A stretch of DNA of 13,914 nucleotides from Acidobacteriaceae bacterium (GTDB lineage: Bacteria; Acidobacteriota; Terriglobia; Terriglobales; Acidobacteriaceae). The notes under the pieces are model-generated. The model made no database searches and was not told the DNA's origin. It saw nothing but the letters and a program-made list of their open reading frames with translations. Position 1 is the first letter of the stretch; every line of letters starts with the position of its first letter. The stretch is taken from positions 1-13,914 of the forward strand of contig JASHUR010000029.1 in assembly GCA_030039895.1 (NCBI GenBank), read 5' to 3'. Below, one piece after another: positions 1-6,912 of the stretch. The position numbers and the translations under genes are program-made.

Positions 1-86
1 TGAATGGCCTGTTCGGCCATACCGGCCATAACCAAAAGCTTCTCTTTAAGATCGTCCAGGCTGCGCTGAAAACGAAGTCGTGTCAT
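1..86 (-). CDS. phoU: PhoU, phosphate transport regulator (N-terminal fragment)
   Basis: The reverse strand from the ATG at 86-84 reads MTRLRFQRSLDDLKEKLLVM and continues AGMAEQAI to the window edge. This is the typical opening of PhoU: a conserved start followed by the first helix of its three-helix bundle repeat. PhoU is a cytoplasmic protein that damps the PhoR/PhoB phosphate response and restrains the Pst transporter. Only 28 codons are visible, so metal-binding motifs cannot be checked. The start codon overlaps the pstB stop by four bases (ATGA), which implies translational coupling and the usual pstB-phoU order. The call rests on this N-terminus and on the neighbour. Confidence 0.88.
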   Translation of the reverse strand, partial: MTRLRFQRSLDDLKEKLLVMAGMAEQAI

Positions 87-841
87 CCGAACCTGCCCGT
101 AATGTAATCTTCTGTCCTCTTGTCGCTGGGGTTGGTAAAAATTTTGTGCGTGGAATCAAACTCGATAAGCTTTCCGTTGAGGAAGAAGCCAGTGCGCTCG
201 GCGACACGAGCTGCCTGCTGCATGTTGTGTGTAACGATGACGATGGTGTACTGCGACTTCAGCTGAAAGATGAGATCTTCGATTTTTGCGGTCGAGACAG
301 GATCGAGCGCTGAGGCAGGTTCGTCCATGAGGAGCACTTCCGGGTCAACTGCGAGTGCGCGTGCAATGCACAAGCGTTGCTGCTGGCCACCGGAAAGGCT
401 TGCTCCGGATTTCTTCTTAAGGTCGTTTTTAACCTCGTCCCACAGTGCAGAGTGCTTCAGGGAACGCTCTACTACCTCGTCGAGCACTCGGCGGTTGCGG
501 AATCCATTGAGGCGCAGCCCGGAGGCGACGTTGTCGTAGATCGACATCGTAGGAAATGGGTTAGGGCGTTGGAAAACCATACCGATGCGGCGGCGAACCT
601 CGACTGGCGAGACATCGTTGTAGATGTCGAGATCGCCGATGCGCACTGAGCCGGTGACGCGGGCAACGGGGTTGGTTTCGTGCATGCGGTTGAGGCAGCG
701 CACAAAGGTGGATTTGCCGCAGCCGGACGGGCCTATGAGAGCCGTCGCCTGACTCGCGGGGATATGCAGGTTGATATCCATAAGTGTATGGTTGGTGCCA
801 TACCACGCGTTCAGATTGTCTACCTGAATTCCAACAGCCAC
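83..841 (-). CDS. pstB: PstB, phosphate ABC transporter ATP-binding subunit
   Basis: This 252-residue protein has the normal PstB length. It powers high-affinity phosphate import through the PstCA membrane channel. All nucleotide-binding motifs are intact: Walker A GPSGCGKST at residues 37-45, the Q-loop glutamine near 91 in the PstB-like QRPNPFP stretch, signature LSGGQQQR at 149-156, Walker B VLLMDEP at 169-175 followed by ASALDP, and switch histidine 205 in THNM. The start is a GTG at 841, directly after the stop of the upstream frame with no gap, and an AAAGGGG ribosome binding site lies inside that upstream frame. The gene therefore still carries the organisation of a pstA-pstB-phoU operon although most of pstA is missing here. 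The identification is secure. Whether a partner PstCA exists elsewhere in the genome cannot be seen. Confidence 0.96.
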   Translation of the reverse strand: MAVGIQVDNLNAWYGTNHTLMDINLHIPASQATALIGPSGCGKSTFVRCLNRMHETNPVARVTGSVRIGDLDIYNDVSPVEVRRRIGMVFQRPNPFPTMSIYDNVASGLRLNGFRNRRVLDEVVERSLKHSALWDEVKNDLKKKSGASLSGGQQQRLCIARALAVDPEVLLMDEPASALDPVSTAKIEDLIFQLKSQYTIVIVTHNMQQAARVAERTGFFLNGKLIEFDSTHKIFTNPSDKRTEDYITGRFG

Positions 842-1096
842 TTAGCTCGCCCCTTTCAAAACGCCGCGCGAAGTTACGTTCCTAACAAGAGATACCGAAA
901 TCACAATCAAAAAAATGAGAACGAGAGCGCCGGCCCAGGCCAGGCGGTGCCAATCATCATAAGGCGAGATGGCGGACTTGCGAATCGCCGAGTGTTCGAC
1001 GTTGACGGGACTGGCGCCGGAGGTCAGTATCTCCATCTCCGGCACATATACGGCGACTGGTTCGGTCACACGGGCTTCCTGAGTCTTAGAACTCAC
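842..1096 (-). pseudogene. Remnant of pstA: PstA C-terminal tail fused to unrelated codons
   Basis: The frame is 84 codons long from a GTG at 1096. Residues 44-84, beginning AISPYDDWHRLAWAGALVLI and ending in a basic tail, look like the last periplasmic turn and final membrane helix of phosphate permease PstA, and sit exactly where pstA should end: the TAA abuts the GTG of pstB. Residues 1-43 (SSKTQEARVTEPVAVYVPEM and onward) do not resemble PstA, and an in-frame TAG lies at 1105-1103, so the remaining ~250 residues of a normal PstA are absent. No good ribosome binding site precedes the GTG. The simplest reading is a deletion that removed pstA up to its last ~40 codons and kept the stretch that carries the pstB ribosome binding site. 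It could alternatively be expressed as a small single-helix membrane protein. No alignment was run; the PstA match is from memory of the family. Confidence 0.6.
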
Positions 1097-1291
1097 CAGA
1101 CTCTACCCTAATGAGGAAAAGTGAAAGGACTATTAAAGCTGTTGGTAAAGCGGGAGAAAAAGAACATAGCAGGCTACTTAGCCGGCCCATCCTGGGGCAT
1201 TTGCTGCACTCGCCTGCTTCATCATAGTCGTCGAGAATCGAGAATCCCGGTATTGAAGGCGTAGGCCTATGAAAATAAATTGGATAGGCTA

Positions 1292-1306
1292 TTTCGGATT
1301 CCGAAA
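1292..1306. promoter_or_regulatory. Perfect 7-bp dyad, possible operator
   Basis: TTTCGGA and TCCGAAA flank a single T. The one-base centre is too tight for an RNA hairpin, so a protein-binding DNA dyad is more plausible. It lies in the 292-base gap (1097-1388) between the pst remnant and the small secreted protein gene. I see no convincing gene in that gap. A second TTCCGA element at 1313-1318 partly repeats one arm. Confidence 0.3.
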
Positions 1307-1336
1307 CAAAAGTTCCGATAAGCCGTAAGCTTCGGA
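1304..1336 (-). terminator. Probable rho-independent terminator of the 5315-1389 gene pair
   Basis: Read on the minus strand, TCCGAAGC (1336-1329) can pair with GCT plus TCGGA (1323-1321 and 1318-1314), with loop TTACG and a two-base bulge. The run ACTTTTGTTT follows at once. It lies about 50 bases past the stop of the small secreted protein, where a terminator for that unit is expected. The bulge makes it only moderately convincing. Confidence 0.42.
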
Positions 1337-1388
1337 CCGTGAGTGCCTTGCGCGCAGTTGATTGGGGAAGCAGGGATTTCTGCGTCTG

Positions 1389-1739
1389 CTACCACCAGCA
1401 ATGGTGCTTGTGCTTTTCAACCTTGGCAGATGTGGGTTTGGCGGAAGCAGCCTTCGTGCTGTTCGCATGGTTGTCCTGTTGGCTGGCGTGAACCTGAGAG
1501 CCTTTGGCGGGCGCCGCTGCGTCTTTACCCTGTTTGCATGCGGCAGTTACAGTAGGTGCAATCTCTGCGTTTGGAACTGAATCGGCGATCATGGCGCCAG
1601 CGGCGCAACTATACCCTCTTGGCGGAGGCGTCTCACCGCAGGGCCGGCAAATCACCTGCGGTGGGGAGTGCGCCGGCATACTTTGGCCTACTGCACTGAA
1701 TGCCAGCAGTATGACCCAGGCATGACCCCCCGTCCGCAT
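1389..1739 (-). CDS. Small secreted Cys/His-containing protein, function unknown
   Basis: I do not recognise this 116-residue protein. Its N-terminus (MRTGGHAWVILLAFSAVGQS) looks like a signal peptide. The mature part is low complexity, rich in Ala, Lys, Ser and Thr, with five cysteines (about residues 31, 34, 45, 68 and 114, the first two as a CxxC) and a striking basic end, KVEKHKHHCWW. The Cys and His content would permit metal binding or disulphides, but that is speculation. The reading frame is supported by an AGGAGG ribosome binding site at 1756-1751 that overlaps the TAG stop of the large propeller protein gene, 15 bases separating the two genes. The two are therefore very likely cotranscribed and the small gene may be translated by re-initiation. 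It could act with the large surface protein. Confidence 0.62.
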   Translation of the reverse strand: MRTGGHAWVILLAFSAVGQSMPAHSPPQVICRPCGETPPPRGYSCAAGAMIADSVPNAEIAPTVTAACKQGKDAAAPAKGSQVHASQQDNHANSTKAASAKPTSAKVEKHKHHCWW

Positions 1740-1754
1740 TGCGGTCGATTCCTC

Positions 1755-4700
1755 CTACTGCACTGTGAGCGTCAGCTTAGTGGTTGTTGAGTAGACATTT
1801 GACTGCGCGGAGGTAACGGTGACGGTATAGGCGCCCGCGGGTGTTCCGCTACTCCCGCCAGTCCCGCCACCACTGCCGCTCCCACTTCCAGTACTACTAC
1901 TATTCGAGTTGCCGCCACCACTGCACCCTGAGAGCGCCACACAAATGAGGGCCAGCATCAAAAGCCCGACCCGTCGGCGTCGAGCCGGGAGCAGGAGCAG
2001 CAAGCCGAGCAGTGAAATGCCCGCCAGCGCCATTCCTCCTGCTGTGTCTGTTCCCAGACTCGCAGAAGCCCCAGTGGTGCTGATTGACAGGGTCACGGCC
2101 TGACTTGTGGCTCCGCTGGCCACACTTGTGGGTGAAAAAGCACAGGCGCTTCCAGTGGGCAATCCGCTGCATGTCAAAGAGACGGAGCTAGCGAGCGATG
2201 TGCCCTTCGCTGCGGCCACTGTGAGCGTGTAACTTGCGCTGGACCCAGCTGAAACAGTGGCGCTTGAGCTCGCCGCTGTCACAGTGAATGGAGCAGCTCC
2301 CGTACCGCTCAGAGACACGACCTGCGGTGCATTTGGAGCATCATCCGCAATCGACAGGCTTGCCGTCCGTGCGCCGGTCGCACCGGGTGTGAACACAACG
2401 TTTATGGAACAGTCTGCTCCGGCGGCGAGAGAGGTGCTGCAATTATTTGTCTGAGAAAAATCACCCGCGTTCGTGCCGCTGAATGAGACGGCGATATTGG
2501 TTAGAGCGCCATCTCCAGTATTGCTCAACTGTACGGTTTGACTTGCGCTGGCGACGCCGACAGCCTGGCTGCTGAAAGCCAATGAAGAAGAATCCAGTGC
2601 GACATCCGGGATGCCGACGCCCGTTCCGGTCAGGCTTACGACCGCAGTGTTGCTGCTCGAAGTCACCGTCAGCGTGCCCTGTGCGCTCCCCGCAGTCGTG
2701 GGAGCAAACGATACATTCACTGTGCAGCTGGCTCCCGCTGCAAGTGACGCCCCGCAGTTGTTGGTCTGCGTAAACGGCCCGGTGATTTGGATGGCGGTAA
2801 TGCTTAAGGTTGTCGAAGCTAGATTGTTCGTGAGCGTTACATTCTGCGCAGTGCTGGTTGTGCCTTGAGTCTGGTTTGAGAAGCTGAGAGAGGTGTTCGA
2901 CGCTGCCAGACCGGCCAGCGGCAGTGTAGTCTCCCATGCGCCTCGGCCGTGGGTAATTACCCACAGGGTCCGCGTCGACTCGTCCAATAGAAGATCCTGC
3001 ACTACCACGTTGGGCAACCCCTGTCCCAGCGGCTCCCAGTTGGTTCCTGCGTTGGTCGTCACATACACGCCGGTGTCGGTTGCCAGGTAGATGGTGTCAT
3101 TCAGATCGGGGTCCACAAGGATGCTGTCTGCTGGAGTGTCCGGCAGATCGCCTGAAATGTCTGTCCAGGAGCTCCCACCGTCGGTGGAGTGGAATACGTG
3201 CCCAGCGCCGAACCCGTTAACCGCCACGTACACGTCTTGTGTACTGTCAGGTTCGACAACAATCTTGCTGATCGAGCGATCCGGCAGCCCGCTGAGCATC
3301 GTCCAGGTTGACGATGTCCCCGATAAAGCGTTCGTGGTTACAGAAACGGTCCCATCTCCTGCGCCTGTGTAAATGGTGTTTCCGTTCGTAGGAGAAATGC
3401 CGATGGTCGTGAGCGTCGACTGGCCCGCAGTCAGATCCCCGGAGATTGCCGTCCAGCTTGCTGCGTTATTCACGGACTGATACAGGCGGTCAGTCACCGT
3501 GTATACAGTGGAAACGGTTTGCTGGTCGCCCTTGATGTCTGCGACCCACGGCTCCCGGTCCGTTGTACTGATTCCGGTTTGCGCCGCAACCCAGCTCGTA
3601 ACGCTTGCATCCGCTGTCGCGTTGGCGGTCCAATCTGCAGATCCGCCCTTACAGTGTGCATAGGCGTAGGTGCCCTTCGGGTCAATGTAGACGGATCCTC
3701 CGTCACCGCAAAAGCCCGACTGCTCCCCGTTCTGCCAAGCCACACTTCCCGTGTACAGATTGAGTCCGTGATCCTGTGACCCCGCCAGCAGCCAGTTTGA
3801 CGTGGTTGGAGACAAGGAGAATCCGGGATAGAAGGTCATGGTGTTGATACTTGAGTTAAGCGACGCAAACGTGGCGCTGGCGACCGTGGGCGCCGTTGAC
3901 GAAAAGATCCCTCCATCGTCAGCTACATACAATCGACTGCCGTCCGCTGAGAAAACAATTGAATGCTGGTCGGCATAGAGCACACCCCCGGTATTCTTCA
4001 CCCACGTCTGTCCGCCGTCGGTCGATTCATAAAGTCCGATGCCCGCCGCATACAGCACCTGAGGATTTGTGGGTGATACAGCAATGCTGTCGCGGTACCA
4101 GTCGATCCCGTCTGGGCTGGGCGTAGCGAGCTGTGTCCAGCTCGTGCCCTTGTTTGTGGTTGAATAGATCAGCCCCGGCGCTGTAAGGCTCGAATTCGCA
4201 AAAGCTGCATAGAGTGTGGTTCCGTCTGCACTCTCTGCCAGCGCAGTACGGAAGACGTTGGCTGGCGTGGGAATGGTTCCCGCGCCGCTGCCGTCAATAG
4301 GGGTCCATGTTTGCCCGGAATCGGTGGACATATAGACCGACCCCGCGGACGTTGGATAGTAGCCGCCAATTCCCGCGTAAGCGATGCTCGAGTTCTTCAC
4401 ATCGAACATCACAGCCGTCACGCCCGCATACCCTCCCGGTGCCAGCACCTCGGTCCACGTCGTGCCGCCGTCGGCGCTGCGCCACAAGCCACTGTTCGAC
4501 ACCCCGACGTTTCCGGCGAGTACAACATTGCTGTTCCCAGGCTGCACTGCGATGGAAGCAAAGCTCCCGGTCGTGTTTCCATTGAGGAAAGGTGTCTGGA
4601 CAAGTGTCCAGGTGCTCCCGGCATCAGTGGACTTCAACAAGCCCTCGCCGTAATAACTATCGCCGCTGAAGTCAGCTTCGCCCGTTCCCGCAAAAACGGT

Positions 4701-5315
4701 GCTTGGGTTATTCGGGTCTACTGCCACCGCCCCAATGGCTAGTGATGCCTGGGAGTCGGTTAGCGGGTTCCAGGTTTGTCCTCCATCCGTCGTCTTCCAC
4801 ACCCCTCCGCCAGCCGTGCCCAGATAGGCCGTGTTCGGATCGGTAGGATTCACCGCAATGGATGTTGCGCGGCCTGAATAAACGATGCTGCCGTAATAGG
4901 CAGCGGCCGGCTGCGGCCCGGCTGCTGTCCAGGTCGCGCTCGCAAATGGATCTGCCTGTGCCGCCAGTTGCCGGCTCGTCATTCTCGCCATGGCAAGGCG
5001 GTTCGCGCGCTTCGCCACCAGCGCGCGCCTCTGCATCTGCGCCCGCCAATATGCCCCTGCAGGAATGTGTGTGTTCGGATATGCTCTTTGCTGAACAAAC
5101 CATTGCTCTCGCTTGAGCGGAAACAGAAGGTCGTCGTCTCCTTCCTCGTTGCCCTCTTCGGTCTGTGCCGTATTTTGTGATTTCTGCAGTTTCTCAGGTC
5201 CGACCGGTTTCTCCTGAGCACGTGCTGCCAGTGGTCCATCCAAAAGGAGTCCTACAACACAGGCCACTGCCACAGCAGTGACCGCTTGCTGCCACCTTCT
5301 GCATGCTGCCTTCAT
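1755..5315 (-). CDS. Large exported Asp-box beta-propeller / HYDIN-like / Ig-like surface protein
   Basis: The protein is 1186 residues from the ATG at 5315. An upstream in-frame TTG at 5357 would lie before the predicted transcription start, so it was not chosen. A signal peptide ends near residue 33 (LLLDGPLAARA). About nine Asp-box-like repeats (for example TTDGGQTW, STDAGSTW, STDGGSSW) span residues ~174-780, the pattern of sialidase/sortilin-type beta-propellers. Two HYDIN/ASPM-like domains follow (~805-898 and ~904-1006), each with a paired cysteine motif, then an Ig-like domain (~1009-1086). Next come two hydrophobic segments (~1095-1109 and ~1116-1130) split by PARRRR, a lipobox-like LSGC, a Gly/Ser linker and a last strand ending TLTVQ. 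Nothing shows a catalytic sialidase site, so a structural or binding role at the cell surface is more likely. This architecture is familiar from acidobacterial genomes (recalled, not searched). Confidence 0.85.
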   Translation of the reverse strand: MKAACRRWQQAVTAVAVACVVGLLLDGPLAARAQEKPVGPEKLQKSQNTAQTEEGNEEGDDDLLFPLKREQWFVQQRAYPNTHIPAGAYWRAQMQRRALVAKRANRLAMARMTSRQLAAQADPFASATWTAAGPQPAAAYYGSIVYSGRATSIAVNPTDPNTAYLGTAGGGVWKTTDGGQTWNPLTDSQASLAIGAVAVDPNNPSTVFAGTGEADFSGDSYYGEGLLKSTDAGSTWTLVQTPFLNGNTTGSFASIAVQPGNSNVVLAGNVGVSNSGLWRSADGGTTWTEVLAPGGYAGVTAVMFDVKNSSIAYAGIGGYYPTSAGSVYMSTDSGQTWTPIDGSGAGTIPTPANVFRTALAESADGTTLYAAFANSSLTAPGLIYSTTNKGTSWTQLATPSPDGIDWYRDSIAVSPTNPQVLYAAGIGLYESTDGGQTWVKNTGGVLYADQHSIVFSADGSRLYVADDGGIFSSTAPTVASATFASLNSSINTMTFYPGFSLSPTTSNWLLAGSQDHGLNLYTGSVAWQNGEQSGFCGDGGSVYIDPKGTYAYAHCKGGSADWTANATADASVTSWVAAQTGISTTDREPWVADIKGDQQTVSTVYTVTDRLYQSVNNAASWTAISGDLTAGQSTLTTIGISPTNGNTIYTGAGDGTVSVTTNALSGTSSTWTMLSGLPDRSISKIVVEPDSTQDVYVAVNGFGAGHVFHSTDGGSSWTDISGDLPDTPADSILVDPDLNDTIYLATDTGVYVTTNAGTNWEPLGQGLPNVVVQDLLLDESTRTLWVITHGRGAWETTLPLAGLAASNTSLSFSNQTQGTTSTAQNVTLTNNLASTTLSITAIQITGPFTQTNNCGASLAAGASCTVNVSFAPTTAGSAQGTLTVTSSSNTAVVSLTGTGVGIPDVALDSSSLAFSSQAVGVASASQTVQLSNTGDGALTNIAVSFSGTNAGDFSQTNNCSTSLAAGADCSINVVFTPGATGARTASLSIADDAPNAPQVVSLSGTGAAPFTVTAASSSATVSAGSSASYTLTVAAAKGTSLASSVSLTCSGLPTGSACAFSPTSVASGATSQAVTLSISTTGASASLGTDTAGGMALAGISLLGLLLLLPARRRRVGLLMLALICVALSGCSGGGNSNSSSTGSGSGSGGGTGGSSGTPAGAYTVTVTSAQSNVYSTTTKLTLTVQ
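2298..2903 (-). repeat. Two tandem HYDIN/ASPM-like domain repeats within the large surface protein
   Basis: Two diverged copies of a ~100-residue unit lie side by side. Both carry the same core: TQTNNCGASLAAGASC in the first and SQTNNCSTSLAAGADC in the second, each followed by an (A/T)P..TG turn and closing on SLTGTG or SLSGTG. The two cysteines per copy probably form an intradomain disulphide. This is a protein-level repeat; the DNA copies have diverged. Confidence 0.75.
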
Positions 5316-5348
5316 CGGTCTTCCCCTGAGTTTTTTGGAGTTGGCAGA

Positions 5349-5376
5349 ATGTAGCAAACTCTTTCGAGCCTGTCAC
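5349..5376 (-). promoter_or_regulatory. Sigma70-like promoter for the large surface protein gene
   Basis: On the minus strand GTGACA (5376-5371, five of six matches to TTGACA) and TACATT (5354-5349, four of six to TATAAT) are separated by exactly 17 bases. Transcription would start near 5342, leaving a ~27-base leader with a GGGGAAG ribosome binding site before the ATG at 5315. This spacing supports the ATG over the TTG at 5357. Confidence 0.5.
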
Positions 5377-5397
5377 GAGAAAAATAGGCCCGTTACT

Positions 5398-5409
5398 CAT
5401 TTGCAAATG
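5398..5409. promoter_or_regulatory. 12-bp perfect palindrome upstream of promoter
   Basis: CATTTGCAAATG is its own reverse complement. It lies about 20 bases upstream of the -35 element of the large surface protein gene, a position suited to an activator or repressor. No regulator is identified. Confidence 0.3.
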
Positions 5410-5419
5410 CGACGGGGGG

Positions 5420-5435
5420 TATTACGCCGGTAATA
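5420..5435. promoter_or_regulatory. Second dyad in the same intergenic gap
   Basis: TATTAC and GTAATA flank GCCG. It lies between the end of the YceI-family gene and the promoter of the large surface protein gene, next to a run of six G at 5414-5419. It has no U-tract on either strand, so an operator is likelier than a terminator. Confidence 0.25.
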
Positions 5436-5461
5436 GTTGTTAGCGTCGTCGTTCTTACTTG

Positions 5462-6016
5462 TTAAGTGGGCCGCCAGGTGGAATCTACGCTGACAGGAAT
5501 CTGGTTGCTGATGGGCACGGTGAGGAATGACGGGCGGGTGATCTTAAAGTCAGAACAGGTGGCAGGGACCGTGCCGGTGATGCGAACGTCATTACCCACG
5601 GAGGTTCGCTGGAATGGTACGTGCTCGTAATGAGCAGTCTGCCCGGCGAACTGGACTACAAGATTGGCATAGATCGTGGATGAGCCAGTGGACGTCTGGG
5701 GGAACTGCGCGCGCACAATGACCATCGGATAGTCCGCGCCGCGCGTAGCTTCAATCATGTGCAGATCGCGATTGCTGTCTCCAGAGTCGAAGGATTTCAC
5801 CGGCACAGCGATGAGAAAATTGCACTCTCCTTCCTGGCAGATGCCTTTGCCTCTGGCATCGTGGCTGACTCCGTCGACGTCATGCAGGGGGTGAGTCATG
5901 TGATACGTGAGGGTTGACTGCTGGAGAACCCACTGTGTAGTGGGCAGCGGGGCGGCGGCCTGTGCCGAGGCAGGAAGTGCAGCGATAAGCAGAGCGAGTG
6001 CGAGGGGGAGTTTCAT
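5462..6016 (-). CDS. YceI-family secreted lipocalin-like protein
   Basis: The protein is 184 residues with a clear signal peptide (cleavage near residue 20, LPASAQA). The mature part follows the YceI fold pattern: an early TYHMTHPLHDVDG strand-turn, then SFDSGDSNRDLHMIEA at ~75-90, which matches the family's characteristic D-x-G-(N)-x-x-R-D-x-H block, and DYPMV after it. YceI proteins form a small beta-barrel that binds long isoprenoid chains such as polyprenyl quinone precursors, mostly in the periplasm. Three cysteines (60, 65 and ~154) are present. The TAGGAGA ribosome binding site overlaps the stop codon of the upstream membrane protein gene, with nine bases between the genes, so the two are coexpressed. 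In Escherichia coli yceI also neighbours a cytochrome b561-like gene. Ligand and exact role are unknown. Confidence 0.8.
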   Translation of the reverse strand: MKLPLALALLIAALPASAQAAAPLPTTQWVLQQSTLTYHMTHPLHDVDGVSHDARGKGICQEGECNFLIAVPVKSFDSGDSNRDLHMIEATRGADYPMVIVRAQFPQTSTGSSTIYANLVVQFAGQTAHYEHVPFQRTSVGNDVRITGTVPATCSDFKITRPSFLTVPISNQIPVSVDSTWRPT

Positions 6017-6025
6017 GACCGTCTC

Positions 6026-6811
6026 CTAAAACCTGAGGTGTATGGGCCAGGACACGGCAATTATGGCGGCTCCGTAGGCAGCAGCAGTGGTGAAAGCGGC
6101 GGGGCCATGCAGAGAGGCAATGCCGTGGACCTTTTCGCCGTCATTCTCCTGTCGATAGGCCAGGATACCGAGGATGGGTGTAATGACCATGCCAGGCCCA
6201 TGGATCCAGGCGAGCACTTCGTGCACGCGAATAGCGCCGCGCTTTCTCACGCCTGGAATTTTAGGAGCTAAAATAGCGTAATAGGCCGTCGTCCAGTAGA
6301 GTCCGGTGGTGAGGCTGCCGAGAGCAATGTGAAAGTCGAGGTTGGCCGGAGTGGGCTCTGTGATGACCTGCCCGTTTTTACCTTTGGCTTTGGCGAGGGG
6401 GCCAGTGAAGAGCGTGGCGACCATGGGAATAGTCGTGATAAGGCCGAGCGTCTGATGCACCTTGAGCATGTGGGTGCGCTTGTCGAGTCGTGCCTGCTCC
6501 TTAGGATTGGGCCGGGTGACGCTCGGAGGAAAGCCGAGGCTGCCGAGCGATGGCTGGCCGGACTGCGGTGGGTTCTTCTGCTGGGTGGTCTGGGTGGATT
6601 GGGCTGAGCTGCTGGGAGTAGGCGCATCCGGCAGCACCGGAGTGTAAGACTGCGATGGCGAAGGCACAGATTCGGCCGGCGAGCTTGAGAGTGCGATCTG
6701 AGCACTGGGTTGAGATTGCGTAATTGCGTTAGAGCGGGCCTGCGCAAACGTCCATAGCGGTGCCATGAGCAGGCACGAGCAGGTGAGCGCAAACAACACA
6801 CGACGCGGCAT
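6026..6811 (-). CDS. Four-helix membrane protein, cytochrome b561-like by histidine pattern
   Basis: The protein has 261 residues. It begins with a signal peptide (to about residue 25) and a long Ser/Pro/Thr/Gln-rich stretch (~27-100) that probably lies outside the membrane. The C-terminal part has four hydrophobic segments at roughly 119-140, 161-183, 197-220 and 229-256. Each opens on histidine: KVHQTLG (H119), DFHIALG (H161), RVHEVLAWIHGPG (H197, H204) and KVHGIASLHG (H229, H235). Four consecutive helices carrying His resembles the heme-binding core of cytochrome b561 proteins, which move electrons across membranes. The link to the downstream YceI gene supports this. The assignment is by pattern only, and a different heme or non-heme membrane family is possible. 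The ATG at 6811 has only a weak ribosome binding site, AAGG, directly before it. Confidence 0.6.
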   Translation of the reverse strand: MPRRVLFALTCSCLLMAPLWTFAQARSNAITQSQPSAQIALSSSPAESVPSPSQSYTPVLPDAPTPSSSAQSTQTTQQKNPPQSGQPSLGSLGFPPSVTRPNPKEQARLDKRTHMLKVHQTLGLITTIPMVATLFTGPLAKAKGKNGQVITEPTPANLDFHIALGSLTTGLYWTTAYYAILAPKIPGVRKRGAIRVHEVLAWIHGPGMVITPILGILAYRQENDGEKVHGIASLHGPAAFTTAAAYGAAIIAVSWPIHLRF

Positions 6812-6820
6812 CCTTACAAA

Positions 6821-6849
6821 ATCATCACACGCTAAACTGGTGCGATCAA
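6821..6849 (-). promoter_or_regulatory. Weak candidate promoter for the b561-like/yceI pair
   Basis: On the minus strand TTGATC (6849-6844) and GATGAT (6826-6821) are 17 bases apart, each matching the sigma70 consensus at four of six positions. The -10 element ends only nine bases before the ATG at 6811, so the transcript would be nearly leaderless, in line with the poor ribosome binding site. Confidence 0.28.
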
Positions 6850-6912
6850 AATGAAGTTTTTGTCACGCTTAGCGGGATGCGACGAGAGCAGTTGATAGAG
6901 AGGAATTAGAAG

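Noticed and set aside
1121..1264. 47-codon plus-strand frame from GTG, starting MKGLLKLLVKREKKNIAGYL
   Set aside because: The GAGGA motif is only three bases from the start, the product matches nothing I know, and a competing frame from the ATG at 1111 overlaps it. It was left out as unsupported, though the first 20 residues look mildly protein-like.
2298..2903. DNA-level tandem repeat or recombination hotspot
   Set aside because: The two HYDIN-like units are similar as protein but diverged in DNA, so they reflect old domain duplication and not a recent tandem array.
1755..5315. Sialidase annotation for the large Asp-box protein
   Set aside because: Asp-box repeats occur in many non-enzymatic propellers, and I see no arginine triad, FRIP-like motif or catalytic Tyr/Glu arrangement of sialidases.
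5316..5357. TTG start at 5357 giving 14 extra residues on the large surface protein
   Set aside because: It lies upstream of the predicted transcription start, has no ribosome binding site and would bury the signal peptide behind a polar extension.
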